Assembly (NCBI GenBank): GCA_012845835.1
Contig: JABAKD010000009.1
Location: 13,111,955-13,175,954, forward strand
Source: Undaria pinnatifida
Lineage: Eukaryota; Sar; Phaeophyceae; Laminariales; Alariaceae
DNA: 64,000 nucleotides
Direction: 5' to 3'
The translations under genes were made by a program, and so were the position numbers. Positions 1 to 11,470 of the stretch are shown here, piece after piece. Numbering within the stretch: position 1 is the first letter of the stretch; every line of letters begins with the position of its first letter. The notes under the pieces were generated by a model. That model saw nothing but the letters and a program-made list of their open reading frames with translations, did no database searches and was not told where the DNA came from.

Positions 1-675
1 CCAGAGCAGAACACACTACAGCATCGGCAGCAGCAGCAATGCCGTCACCTCGTGGATGATTCTCTACACTCGAATTCAGTTCGATCCTGTGTCACCCACG
101 ACTGGCACGAATGCGGGCAGCCTGCACCAATGGGCTCAGGCGAAAATAATAATTTTTCCTACCGCCATACCCTACGTATACGAGGCCTGGATCGCTGCTA
201 CAGCAGTCGCGTGTCTGCACGGAGACAGAAGATCAATTCACGATTTAATGGCACCGAAGCAATGTTTATTATTCTTGATGCGAGAACGACGAAGGTAACA
301 CCTCGACCCTGCTGGGGCTGTAACCGTACATAACTACCTGGTATGATTTTTTCTACCGTCGTCAGCCGTTACAGCCCTATTCAGCCAGGCACACGTGTAT
401 TTGCGTATCAACATCAAGTCAACCATTTAGCTCCCCATCATTGCATGAACTTATTTCTTGGAAGGTCAAATAATCAAACAATGCAATTAGGGAAAGGATG
501 CCCCCCCCCTTGCAGCCGCTCCCGTTTGGCGTCGCGTCCTTGCCTGGCGCAGTATAGTTTTTGTCAAAAGTGCAAGATCTGCTCAACTGTTAGTGCGCTT
601 GAACTTGCTGGGCAGTAGAGCCACTGCCGCAAACACAATGTTGAAAAAAAAAAAAAAAGGGAACCGCTCCCAATT

Positions 676-950
676 TACAAAACTCACCAACAACGCAGCT
701 TGCAAAGATGAGTATTTGACCCGAGATTCGTCGAACTCACGGCTGACGTCCTTAATTTTTTTTAATAAAATGTAGAGCACTAGTCTACATATAATTTTGA
801 AACAAAAGAATAGGACCCCTCCCATTAAGAAAAAACTCACCCACATAGTATATTACAAGTACCAACAACGCAGCTTGCCAAGATGAGTATTGACCCGAAA
901 TTCGTCGAACTCACGGCTGACGTCCTGAAAATATTTTCATTAAAATGTAG
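676..950 (+). repeat. Two tandem copies of dispersed repeat family R1
   Basis: Two units (about 676-775 and 815-950) share CAACAACGCAGCTTGC, AAGATGAGTATT, TTCGTCGAACTCACGGCTGA and CGTCCT, ending near an A/T-rich TAAAATGTAG. The same family recurs at 37924-38048 (-) and 46086-46190 (+), with degenerate pieces near 38390 and 42570. The second unit contains the sequence CTCACCCACATAGTATATTAC, interrupted elsewhere by a DNA transposon. No protein is recognised. Confidence 0.8.
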
Positions 951-1248
951 ACCTATCATACTCTTGAGCATACGTAACATGTAGAGTTTTCATACGTTTG
1001 AGCATATCCACCGGTGTCTCGCCTGTCACAGACGTTTGAATAGATTTCGTTGTACTGCTGCTGCTGCAAGGCCCTGCCTTCGCTACCGCCACAGCAAGTT
1101 TATGTAATACCGGGTAGCTGTTAGTAGACACGGATAATTGTTGTTCAGGGATCAGCCCAAGCTGTATTATTTCCCCCTTGTTTTTTCCCAAGATCCCACG
1201 TCCACGCCCCCCCATTGATTACACCCCCCCCCCCCCCCAATTGCTCAG

Positions 1249-1795
1249 AGAGTTGGCCGCACTGAACGTACGACTTACGACCCTCGGCTATCAAGACGGC
1301 GTTGACGATGGCGCTGAGGCGGCGGTGCAAGAGGGGTTTGACCAAGGCTACGCGACGGGAGCGGCCGCGGGGTGGGAAGCCGGCTTGCTTTACGGGGGCG
1401 TAGCCGCCGCTGCAGCGGCGCTCACGCATGTCGAGTCGCTGCATAGAAATCGAGGAGAACAGGTTGGACCGAACACGAAGCCGCCGCCGCGATCGGTGCC
1501 GGGCCAAGAAGGCGAGGGAAGCAGCGGGTCGGCGGCGGCAGCGGCGGTGGCTGTCGATGGAGCGAGCCCCCAAAGCCGACACGAAGTAAGCGACGACAAA
1601 GAACGGCCTTCTCAAGACGAACAATCTGCTGCCGTAGTAGCCACGTCTGGATCGGAGGGTTTGGGGGCATTGGTAGAGGAGCTCAGGCGCACCAGCCTCT
1701 TGGGACCGGACGGCCCTCGCGTGGACAGGGCGGACGTTATACGACGGCTTAGGCTATTAGGCCCTGCCGGGGTAGCAGTTGCAGGTGGTTTGTGA
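1249..1795 (+). CDS. YAE1: YAE1-like deca-GX3 protein, 3' exon (5' end not found)
   Basis: Yae1 works with Lto1 as an adaptor that brings the cytosolic iron-sulfur assembly machinery to the ABC protein Rli1/ABCE1. The frame encodes a run of glycines at four-residue spacing, beginning LGYQDGVDDGAEAAVQEGFD and continuing through GYATG and GWEAGLLYG, which is the Yae1_N/deca-GX3 signature. The remaining ~130 residues are low-complexity and acidic, ending in a leucine-rich tail and TGA at 1793-1795. No convincing ATG precedes the motif. A long C-tract at 1225-1239 followed by a CAG at 1246-1248 looks like a splice acceptor, so I start the exon there; the reading frame is open further upstream to about 1178. 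The neighbouring EMC4 gene is convergent. The fold assignment is fairly safe; YAE1 versus LTO1 is chosen because the wording around GYQDG and QEGFDQGY is closer to Yae1. Confidence 0.68.
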
Positions 1796-1799
1796 CTGT

Positions 1800-3540
1800 A
1801 GCAGTTGATGAAATGGACCCGGCCGGGGAGGAGTCCTCGCTAGCTGTTTGATGTTGGTCGAGACTTACTGAGCAGAGAAGCGTACCTTGACTCAGACGCC
1901 GTCCGCTCGGCTTACTGCTGTGGTTTGAGAGCGAACAAAGCCGTGCAGGTTTCGCCGATTTTCTAGGATAGGTTACAGTGCATTAAGGGCACTGTGGTAG
2001 TGACCGTGTGGGCTTAGACGAGCCCCCCCCCTCGGCAATTGTTTGAACGCATAGTATCATACCCGTACGGTAGGATGTTCACGTATACTGCTACTGTTGT
2101 ACAGTTAGGGTCAGTCGAGCGGCAAGTATTGCAAGCACCAATGCCCCCAAGGTCGCGCACGGGGCTTTCTTGAACGGCGGCACACCTCGCTAATAGTTGG
2201 ATGGTAGACGCGGGTCTTCCTTGGGGCATCGTGTTCGGGGATTCGGAGGGTGCCGAGCGTTTGGAGACCCGCGGTTGGAGATGCCTTCGAAGGGAAGCGA
2301 GTGCGGTTTTTGTTTGTGCGTACCCACGATAGAAGTTCCACTGTAGTACGCCCACGTATCCCACGGCGTTCCTATTAATAGGCACCCCATGATTGTGAAA
2401 ATGATACGATATCAGCTGTCATATGTGCTACTGTACTTTCATGGGTGTTTCTGAGCAGCACTCCCGAACAACGGTGTAATGGCAATTCTTCCACCGAATG
2501 CATTCAACAACCCCGGCATCGTCGCCAACGTCTTCGTCACTTATAGCGCGTCGGGTTCTTACAGGACCAAAGTCCAACGCTGTGCGGTCTGTCCCCTTGC
2601 CATCCGGACTAGGGAAACGTGAGAACGCGTGCAAAACGCTTGCTATTTATAGAAGCGACGCCGAGTACGATTTCTATGCTTTGGTGGGCTCGACTAGCCC
2701 GCCGGAATGAACGCGCCACGACGCTGGCGAATGTTGGACGCCTGTTGTATCCATCGCAGCTAGCCCCTTAAACTCGAAAAGATTGCATCGCAACCAACTC
2801 AAAAAACATAACAGTAAATGGCTGTGCTATCGCATTTGGGGTGGAGTTGGTGCAGACGATATATCGGAGGAGATTCAGCTGCGTCTTGCAGGCCTTCTCC
2901 ACATCGGACAGGTTCGTTTTTTTCTCTCTTCGGGTTGTTGTGTAGATTTTCTGCTGCTGCAGCAAGTGCTGCTGCTTTACGTAGGGTGCACAGCCGTAGC
3001 CGTTGTGTCCAACGCAGTTGCTCGCGATCGTTCCTTCAGCTGCGACCGCAACGAGTAATCATGGATCCTTCGAGCTTGATCACAATACGACAGGGGCCGA
3101 CCCGGCTTGCTGCACCTCGTCGAACTCAAAATTGTCCAACACCAATCACGAAAGACATAACTTGACACGAGGGGGTCGCTTATTACGCTCGCTTAATACG
3201 CACTACTGTAGTTGAGACGACAGCCCTAAGCGCGAGCGCGCTCCATAATTGGAGGCGTGCGCGGCCAAACCCATTCCTCCTGACGTCACCGGTCTAGAGA
3301 CTACCACGTTGGGCGGGTGTGAGCCCCCCTCCAAAATCAAAATTGCCACGGCCTACCCAGCCATGGACGCCTCTGTCGCTGTACCCACACCCGACCCAGA
3401 AAAGGGCGCTGTCTGCGAGCGCGCACCCCGCGAAATCGCCCTACCTAGTATCACTCCGGGTGCCACAAGCCCCCACCCGCTCCTCCGAAAACAACACTAT
3501 TCACATGCCAAGTCGGCGCAACGCAAAACGGGAGCCCCCC
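1800..3540. other. Intergenic, no gene recognised
   Basis: Between the YAE1-like stop and the EMC4 3' end I see only short, non-conserved open frames on both strands and no repeat shared with the rest of the window. It should hold the two convergent 3' UTRs. Confidence 0.5.
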
Positions 3541-3545
3541 CGCCA

Positions 3546-5217
3546 TCATAACGGCACCCCGGAATGTTCGATGGCGTGCTTAGGCACAAGGTACGACGTC
3601 CAGTCGGCAGCAGTTACCGGCAGGAGTCCCATCTTCGCCATTTTCCACAGCCCCACACAGACACCGGCAAGGTTGAGGGCGCAGTAGAGGAGCTTCGGAA
3701 GGAGCAACGAGTTCTTACCGTCGTCGACCGTCCTGAACACTGCGCAAGAGAGTAGTGTGGGGGGCGGGCAGCGAACGAGCGCGTTGTTTAGGTGCTATGG
3801 TATTGCCCTGATAAACCTGTGGAGGTTTTGGGATTCAGGGTAGCTACGTTAAGGATATGGGACACAAGGGCGGTGTATGCACTGGAAGGCACGTACGTAC
3901 AGGAAACTGCAGAAGGAGGTAGGCTCTTGAACCGTGGACACACGGGATGATATGGGAGCTACTATCTGTTCCTACGAATTACAACAAATGACACTACCCA
4001 AGAGCAGTAGATTTTAGCGCAGATCATTTTGCCTACCGGTATTTTTTCAACACCACCATATTTTTTCAACACCACCCGACATCGATTGCTGTAACTTGGC
4101 CGTAAAACTTGTTCAGGTCGAAAATTCGCGAGGGCTGTCCTTTGAAGACCTGCTGCTATGACGCTAGAATTTTTTTCGCTGAAAATGATGGGGGCCGTTT
4201 GAACTAGCGGCTCGCCGTACAAATCCAACCCGTCGGCGGATAGTTCCAGCCTCAGAGCTCGTCTGCGGCACTCGGGAATCTTCGCAACCCGACGAGTGTT
4301 ACTTTGATACGGCGGCGAAAACGACAAACTGTGATTGACGAGCTGCGCGATTCGCCGAGACAGCGTGAGCGATCCTACGCCTAACAACAGCTCACAGCAG
4401 CGTACGATACGAAATGCACATAAGTTCGACCAATAGCGCACGAAGTAGGGGTACAGCACGATAAGGGCTCCAGCTTGTCGCCCTCCCGTGAACCCTTTTA
4501 GAAACGCACCCACGTTTTTGGGGACAAAAATACTCGGACGTGATGTGGTACAAGTTGTGCACCCGGTGTATTGTAAACAGGAAGCATTCACCGTGTTGGG
4601 GGCATGGTGCAGCGACCAAAGAAGCGCACAAGTGATGAGGTCTTATCAGCCTTTAGGGAGAGTGTGCACCAACACAGATATCATCACCACGCGCGCGTGT
4701 CGCATATCTTCTTCCGTTGCTTTCCGCACTCATCCTTTTTCCCAGCAACCTGCGCTACTTCGTGTGGTCAATGCTGTAATTGTCACATGCATTCGACGTG
4801 TTTTCCCTCTAAGACCCTCATGGGGTTAAGCTAGGAGCGAAGACGAGTCAAACCATCTCTCTTTCTCACCGCCGTGAACGTTGAGGATGGCCTTGACGGG
4901 GTTCATGATTCCCATGAAGGTGATCATGATGCTGAAGATGTGAATGCCGGCCCCGGACATGTACATCATGAAGCCGTTCATGGCCACCGTCTTGCCCGGC
5001 CCCAAAGCGATCTCCATTGCTCTCTGTTTAGCAGGGAGGGCGACAGCGCGCGTGCAGCGGTCAGCTTAAGCCAAGGTCGATAATAAATGCGGAGATCTGG
5101 GAACGTTTTTATCGCGGGCGATCGGTGGCAAAACCTTCAGTAAGTTGAGCTTACGTCGGCGGCTGTCGTTGCTTCTTTCATAGAGAAGCGGGCGAGCCAC
5201 AAAAAAGAGCTACTCAT
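3546..5217 (-). CDS. EMC4: ER membrane protein complex subunit 4 (C-terminal exons)
   Basis: EMC4 is a membrane subunit of the EMC insertase, which places tail-anchored and multi-spanning proteins in the ER membrane. Exons read on the minus strand: 5023-4870 (starts [11 protein letters not shown], then [18 protein letters not shown], first membrane segment) and 3739-3546 ([20 protein letters not shown], second membrane segment, then [12 protein letters not shown], stop TGA at 3548-3546). The intron 4869-3740 begins GTGAGA and ends GCAG; the split codon (G|TG) joins the exons in frame. A candidate upstream exon ends at 5155 before GTAAGC in matching phase 0 (ending KEATTAAD; an ATG sits at 5217). 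The spliced product to that ATG is 136 aa, shorter than the usual ~180, so more N-terminal sequence probably lies in an upstream exon not located, possibly in 5.2-5.8 kb. The MYM..G and MGLLPT-like motifs are diagnostic of the family. Confidence 0.85.
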
Positions 5218-5879
5218 GAGCGGTGTGCACAGCACATTGTTTCTGCCTCGGAAGTTGGTAGCAAAGCAAGGAGAGCGCAAACAGCTACATATACACCCCG
5301 GGATTGAGAGAATTGCCAAGTCAGCTGACTGCCTTTCGGTTGATTGGCCATGTGAAAATACCATTTCAAACAAACCTTCGTACGTACGGACCGTCTGGAG
5401 TTCACATTCACACGCCAGCTGTCCTTACACTTGCGTCCAGAGTGGCTATAAAATACCTGGTACCAGGTGCCATACTGCACACACGCTCACCTTCTTTTTC
5501 AACTCGGCTTGCGCTAGCGCGCTCGGTCCCGCTGCATCTTCGTCCTGGGTCCGACCGGCGGGGGAAAGTGCAGAGCGGGAGGAGAGCACGTATTTCGTTA
5601 AAAAAACCCGTAAGAAGTGACAAACCAAGGTGATCGACAAGCGCGCGGTCGATGTGCTCGCATGTTCCGCCAATAAGGACACGAAGGCGTAGCAGTGATT
5701 CGTCATTGAAAGGAGACCGGGCTGATGGGAAAGCGTAAAGGTAAAGACTGTTTTCGCGTCCGTCCCCAGTCCCAGCTGTGCCATCTCTTCGCTATCTTAA
5801 CTCCTTTAGGGCTGCATCCACGTGTTTGGGGACAAACCACTTGGAATTGGTGTGGGATAATTTCTGGGGTGGTTTATGG

Positions 5880-7435
5880 TTAGGGTTAGGGTGTTACGAA
5901 GACGAATCACCGCGCCTTTGTGGCCATATCGGCGAAAGAAAAAATGCAAGGTTGGGCACTGGCTGACTCAGTCATTATCGATTATGTTCTGAAAAAATGC
6001 AATCAGTATACTGGACTGCAGCAGTATACTGGCCGAGCTACGCTCGGCCAACAGCCCCCCCCCCGGCTCGTGAGGGGGGCCCGCTAGAGGCGTCGCCTGA
6101 GGCGAAAAAAAAAAACGCGTTCTCGCTTGGTTTCCCGTCACAATTGCGGCTCAAAACTGCGTTGGCCGGGGGTGGTTGCAGTGATCTAGCATTGGAGTTG
6201 CGCGTGAACGTACGTTTTGAAGAACTTCCAAAACTGCGAAGAGCTTTGTCTTCTTGTTCTTGGCCGCCTTCAGCGTTGCCTCTTTGTCAGCGCGTTAATT
6301 AGCCTCGAGCCGTTTCTTTGGGGCCTCGCGATCGAAGGGCGTTGACTTCAAAGCTTGCACCTCAGACTCAGCGGCAGCAGCAGCCACAGAGCCCGTGGCA
6401 CCATTAGCTGGGGTGGCTTCGTCCATCGTGGCTGCGGGCTCCTCGTCTCTCCTCTCTGCCCCTTTCATCAAAAACGCGTTCGGTGGGTTTCCGTACTATT
6501 ATACAATGCTCCCCCTCCGCCTGCCGCCGCCCGCTACGCTCGCGCAAGCAAGAATACAACTAAATGTGAAGGCGGCAGAAATAAGAGGCCCATGATTTGG
6601 TGCATGTAGCGATTTGATAATGCCAAGAGGTACTTGCGCAGAGCCGATTGCCCTCAGCTGTGCTGTGTGCTTGTTGGCGATGTCACGTTCTGATCGCCAG
6701 TATTGTACGGGTTTATTTTTCGAAAAGAAGGGAGGACCGAGAGAGGACAATCAAACGAGGAAGCGAAAGGACGAGCACAAACGAATATACCGGTCGGTAC
6801 CTGATATCGCATGACACCTGGTACTGCTGCTGTATGGTTGAAAGAAAGCACAGCGCAGCACGGCACCGCACGGCGTTGCGCTGCGCTGCAGAGCTATAGC
6901 TGGGCTGAGTTGAGCTGTGAGTGCATTTTTTTTTGCGATTCAACAATATAGTACCCCTGGTAAATACGTACAGCAGTAGTACCGGGGGTAGGATACTTCG
7001 AATGATACCTGGCAGTGCTGGCATGTACCTGGTACGAAAGAGAAAGAACAGCAAAGCACGCAGCACGGCACAGCATGGCACAGCACCGCACAGCACCGCA
7101 CAGCACCGCACCCCACGACAGCGCACCGCACAGCACCGCACCCCACGACAGCGCACCGCACGGTACCGCGCGGCACTGCACGGCGCTGCGCTGCTGAGCT
7201 AGAGCTGCGGCACGCTGCTGAGCGGAGCTGAGCAGATGATGAGACAAGCTGAGATCATCAGCCGGGACGGGGTATGATGAAGCTTCGTGAAACTACAAAA
7301 AAAAACACAAATCAAAGAAGAGCTGGCCGTTCCGCAAGTAATGAAAGGAGGCGGTGTCCAAGTGGGAGGTCCTGAGAGGCCAGGGATGCACCAATCGAGC
7401 ACTTTCCTTCTTCAGCAAAAATACAAAAATGTTGT
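5880..7435. repeat. Intergenic with CAGCACCGCA-type tandem tract
   Basis: No gene recognised. 6840-6910 and 7000-7215 are related, strand-asymmetric tracts rich in CAGCACGGCAC and CAGCACCGCAC; 7075-7165 contains two 32-bp direct units ending CCCCACGACAGCG. Each tract is preceded by an ACCTGGTA motif and followed by a GCTGAG-rich stretch. Confidence 0.6.
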
Positions 7436-7913
7436 ACGTACAGTAGGTGGCCCTTTATAGTGGCATATAGGGGCAAGACCAAATGGTGCCACTATTCGGG
7501 GCAGTGCCACTATTCGATATAGTGGCACTTTTGCCACTATTGCAAGGCCAGTAGTGGCAATATTGCCACTATATCGAATAAGAAGCTTCGATGTTCACGA
7601 TATCGACAGCGATTCATTGGATCTACACTCGCATGCGCTGTTACATGCAGGTAAAGCCGTGTACTGCTGCACTCCTCGTGGTTGAGCATTTGTGTGCAGC
7701 AGTATCCGCATGAAACACATGAAATGACCCTTGGTTATCCAAGGGTCGCCGAGCCTTCTGCAATCAAAACCTATTTTTCATTTTTAAAAATACATACTAT
7801 AGTTTTTCCATGTACTTTTTCGAACGCACACTGGTGAGGGTCCTTCCAACGCACACTGTGTCGGGCCCGGGGGGGGGGGTTCGGGGGGGGGCGCGTCGCC
7901 CCCCCCCGACACT

Positions 7914-8605
7914 GCTACTAGCATCCAAGCACCGTTCGGCTGCCCTGCCAACCCAGTGCTGGTGGTGCATTTTGGGACACACACACGAACATCAACACAC
8001 TCTACACTGCTAGTAGTAGCATACAAGCACCCTTCGGCTGGCCTGCCAACCGAGCGCTGGTGGTGCATTTTGGGACACACACACGAACACCAACACACTC
8101 GACACTGCTAGTAGTAGCATACAAGCACCCTTCGGCTGGCCTGCCAACCCAGCGCTGGTGGTGCATTTTGGGACACACACACGAACACCAACACACTCTA
8201 CACTGCTAGTAGTAGCATACAAGCACCCTTCGGCTGGCCTGCCAACCCAGCGCTGGTGGTGCATGCGCTTGAACGTTTGCGCCTCTGCTGTTCGATCCTG
8301 CTACATCACGATGCGGGACAACAAATAAAAAAAACAACACAACACACAAACATTTCACTTCGTTGTGCCCTGGGCTGCGGACAAAAAAATCCCTTCCCAA
8401 AAAACCCTCCTCGTCCTTACAAAACCATAAAATTCAAACGGCTGCGATTCAAATCAAACGGCGTGACGAACTACACCCTCGCACGCAAACAACCACCTCG
8501 GGGTGCATTTTGGGACACACACACGAACACCAACACACTCTACACTGCTAGTAGTAGCATACAAGCACCCTTCGGCTGGCCTGCCAACCCAGCGCTGGTG
8601 GTGCA
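7914..8605 (+). repeat. ~98-bp tandem repeat, five units, inside the nested insertion
   Basis: Units start near 7914, 8011, 8108, 8208 and 8548 and share TAGTAGCATACAAGCACC, CTTCGGCTGGCCTGCCAACC, GCGCTGGTGGTGCAT and GGGACACACACACGAACA. A larger ~341-bp unit containing GCGCCTCTGCTGTTCGATCC is itself duplicated (about 8258-8598 and 8600-8800), giving a higher-order array. Confidence 0.85.
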
Positions 8606-8799
8606 TGCGCTGGAACGTTTTCGCCTCTGCTGTTCGATCCTGCTACATCACGATGCGGGACAACAAAAAAAAAAACAACACAACACACAAACATTTCACT
8701 TCGTTGTGCCCTGGGCTGCGGACAAAAAAATCCCTTCCCAAAAAACCCTCCTCGTCCTTACAAAACCATAAAATTCAAACGGCTGCGATTCAAAAAACA

Positions 8800-9130
8800 A
8801 CGAGCAGCGCACACCGCACACCCTCTTATTCTATCCCTTCTCGGGTGCACCGCGCTCTTCGGCGTTACGCTGGAACGTTTACGCCTCTGCTGTTCGATCC
8901 TGCCCTTGCGGTCTGCCGTGTCTGCGTGCAATCAAACGGCCGCGCTTCAAATCAAACGGCGCTACGAACTACACCCTGGCACAAACACCCTCGCAGTGCA
9001 CACCGCACACCCTGTATTTATATCCCTCGTCGGATACACTGCGCTCCTCGGCGTTGCGCTGGAACTTGCGCCTCTGCTGTTCGATCCTGCCCTGTGTGGT
9101 CTGCCGTGTCTGCGTACGGCGGCGACTGCG
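8800..9130 (+). repeat. ~185-bp duplicated unit
   Basis: Two diverged units share CACACCGCACACCCT, CTCGGCGTT.CGCTGGAAC, GCCTCTGCTGTTCGATCCTG and GGTCTGCCGTGTCTGCGT. The word GCCTCTGCTGTTCGATCCTG links this array to the preceding one. Confidence 0.75.
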
Positions 9131-9438
9131 TCCTTCAGTTTGGCTGCTGCATACTTTCTCTCGCTGGTTCCTGTCGCAGCTCATCTCCGCCGCGTGCTGT
9201 GGGTGTCTGCTATGAGCCTCTTCCCTCGTTCTAGGCTCCTCCTTCCCTGCGGCTGCGTGTTCTTCGCCCTCTTCGAACCTTACGGCGTACCACCTCCTCG
9301 TGCTGTGGCAGAATCTTTGCACACACCGTGCAGCGGAACGTCCCTACAGCAGAGCGGTATCTTGACGACTGGGGACACCAACTCTTCCGATACACATCAT
9401 TAACAGGGCTCTCTCTGTGTGGTACATACATGGGTAGC

Positions 9439-10075
9439 GCAGCAGTACTCCTGTGTGTTTGCGTGTGTAGGATACCCGTACGTGTTTGAACCTGCCATAC
9501 TACCTCACCTTCCTCCAGCGCTCCTGCGGTACAAATCCCTTCCATCACATGTGAATGCGTGCATCTTCGAACCTGCCATACTACCTCACCTTCCTCCAGC
9601 GCTCCTGCGGTACAAATCCCTTCCATCGCATGTGAATGCAAGTGTGTACACGGCACTGCTTATACGCTGCGCACTCAGCATGGTCACAGCAGTGTGTGTA
9701 TGTACAGCGGTGTGCACACAGCTCTCGCTGTGTGTAGCACATACTCTACAGGTGTAGCGCAGCAGTACTCCTGTGTGTTCGCGTATGTAGGATGCGCGTA
9801 CGTGTTCGAACCTGCCATACTACCTCACCTTCCTCCAGCGTTCCTGCGGTGGTACTAACCCCTTCCATCACCCGTGTATGCGGGTGTGTACAGCGGTGTG
9901 CACACAGCTATCGCTGTCTGTGTGTAGCACATACATGACATGTGTAGCGCAGCAGTACTCCTGTGTGTTTGCGTGTGTAGGATACGCGTTCGTGTTCGAA
10001 CCTGCCATACTACCTCACCCTCCTCCAGCGTTCCTGCGGTACAAATCCCTTCCATCACCTGTGTATGCATCATCT
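9439..10075 (+). repeat. Diverged tandem array around CGAACCTGCCATACTACCTC
   Basis: The word occurs at about 9568, 9809 and 9996, with a one-base variant near 9487. It is followed by CTCCAGCG and TGCGGTACAAATCCCTTCCA, and often preceded by GCAGTACTCCTGTGTGTT. Unit length varies, so units have been lost or fused. Confidence 0.8.
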
Positions 10076-10302
10076 CCCACGTATGTAGTCTAGACTGCGT
10101 CTCCAGCTACGGCTGTGCGTCCTGTAACAAGTGTTCGTGTCTTTCAGCACGTTACATCCTACACCTGCGTACAACGTAACCCATGCGCACGTTGTCATCA
10201 CACCATGCGGCCTTCCTCGCCAAATTCTGCTGTTCCCTTTACAGGGGACTAAGTACGAGCATCCTATCGGTGACATTCTCCGCCTCAAAGCGAAAGTCGC
10301 CG

Positions 10303-10610
10303 GCTAAACATTCCGCCACTCCCGACGATCGCCAAGTGCCTTCTCGCGCCGTCAAGTATGACAAAACATTCAGCCACTCCCGACGATCGCCAAGTGCCTT
10401 CTCGCGCAATCCAGTGTGAAAAATCATTCAGCCACTCCCGACGATCGCCAAGTGCCTTCTCGCGCAGTCCAGTGTGACAAAACATTCCGCCACTCCAGAC
10501 GATCGCCAAGTGACTTCTCGCGCAGTCAATTGTGATAAAACATTCCGCCACTCCCGACGATCGTCAAGTGCCTTCTCGCGCAGCGAGCCACCAGTCAAGT
10601 ATGACAAAAC
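10303..10610 (+). repeat. ~58-bp tandem repeat, five units
   Basis: Units share CCACTCCCGACGATCGCCAA, GTGCCTTCTCGCGC and a GTATGACAAAACATTC linker. They are 57-62 bp apart and nearly identical, so the array is probably young. Confidence 0.85.
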
Positions 10611-10915
10611 ACTTCTCCACTTAACACCAAAAAGCACTTGACTAAACATGTATTGTTCAGTGCAGGTGGAGCACCGAAACCACGCCCAAACGTACTGAAG
10701 GAGGCACATCATTAATGTTTTGTCCGGCGGGCCATGTAACATGGGGTTCAACACACGCAGAAGAAATGACAACAGCAACGCAGAGACGCGAACAACTGAA
10801 GCAACCAAGCTTGAAGAGCCAAACGCTCTCCACCCCGGCGCATCAACCCAACGGCCACTATGCTCTGCAACTACGTACGAGCACTTTTGGTGTAGGCGTC
10901 AGCCGACTGATTGCA

Positions 10916-11470
10916 CTAGGAGTCGGCAAACGTTCTAATGTCCATCTGCCGTGCCGGTCTGGCGGAGTGCGCAGCGAAGAACACCATCTTCGCCTTGCGG
11001 AGGTAATGTCCGGCTTCGCCAATGCCACACGACTCTGCGTACTGTTCTAGAGGACCAAAAAGTTCAGCCAGTTCCGCGAACGACGGCGGCGCCTTCTTCC
11101 CCCCACCCCCCGCGCTCTCAGAATCTTTGGCATTGTCTGGCTCGCCATCTCCGACAAGCTCCGAGTTGGGCGAGGCACGCTTAGGCTGATTCGAGGAGTC
11201 GGGTGTCTTTTGCTTCTTGGCGATGCACGGGTTGCAGACGCGGTGTATTTCTCTGCCGCTCTTCTCTGGTTCACCACATACTCCATGAAGCCGGCCACCG
11301 CAGCCACGACGACATCCGTGCCCGTCTTTCTCTCCCAGTGGTCGGTTTGGGAGTTTACACAGTTCTAGGTCCGCGCAGGCTGGCATGATACGTGTGGCGC
11401 CCACTGCTGAGGGTGCGTGTGGGCAGGTGTGGTCCAGCAGTAGTGGGGGCCCGCTGTTTGGAACTGCCAC
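10916..11470 (-). CDS. Element-encoded 184-aa protein with a CCHC/CC-type zinc-binding motif
   Basis: This ORF lies inside the pogo-like element, and a 185-aa homologue is intact in the second copy (44923-45480). It starts ATG (MAVPNSGPPLLLDHT). Around residues 50-85 there is GCRRGCGGRLHGVCGEPE followed by RVCNPCIAKKQ, that is C-x3-C-x5-H-x2-C and then C-x2-C, a plausible zinc-binding or DNA/protein-binding module. The C-terminal half has a polar GGGKK linker and then a probably helical segment (FAELAELFGPLEQYAES, HYLRKAKMVFFAAHSA), ending FADS. The copies differ by a one-codon indel (E) and scattered substitutions without frame loss, which hints at coding constraint or a recent common source. 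No DDE catalytic residues are visible; it is not a transposase. Function unknown. Confidence 0.6.
   Translation of the reverse strand: MAVPNSGPPLLLDHTCPHAPSAVGATRIMPACADLELCKLPNRPLGEKDGHGCRRGCGGRLHGVCGEPEKSGREIHRVCNPCIAKKQKTPDSSNQPKRASPNSELVGDGEPDNAKDSESAGGGGKKAPPSFAELAELFGPLEQYAESCGIGEAGHYLRKAKMVFFAAHSARPARQMDIRTFADS

Larger units (their letters stand above)
7786..10657. mobile_element. 2.87-kb insertion made of tandem arrays, nested in the pogo-like element
   Basis: Comparison with the uninterrupted copy (junction between 45738 and 45739) defines both edges exactly. The ends are weakly inverted (AAAAATACAT at left; ATGTATTGTT at right, 9 of 10 paired). A target duplication, if any, is hidden in a T-run. 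The inside is a series of unrelated tandem arrays (listed separately) with no recognisable enzyme. It may be a satellite-carrying non-autonomous element. Confidence 0.75.

Noticed and set aside
5446..5784. Minus-strand frame starting MAQLGLGTDAKT as EMC4 exon 1
   Set aside because: Position is suitable, but no good donor in the right phase and no EMC4-like residues, so it was not joined to the gene.
5877..5892. Telomere-like TTAGGGTTAGGG
   Set aside because: Only two units, far from any array; not a telomere or a meaningful interstitial one.
7914..8270. CRISPR-like regular direct repeats
   Set aside because: Units are contiguous with no unique spacers.
8503..9403. Frames of 165-243 codons
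   Set aside because: They run through tandem arrays of the nested insertion and translate the same repeats in different frames.
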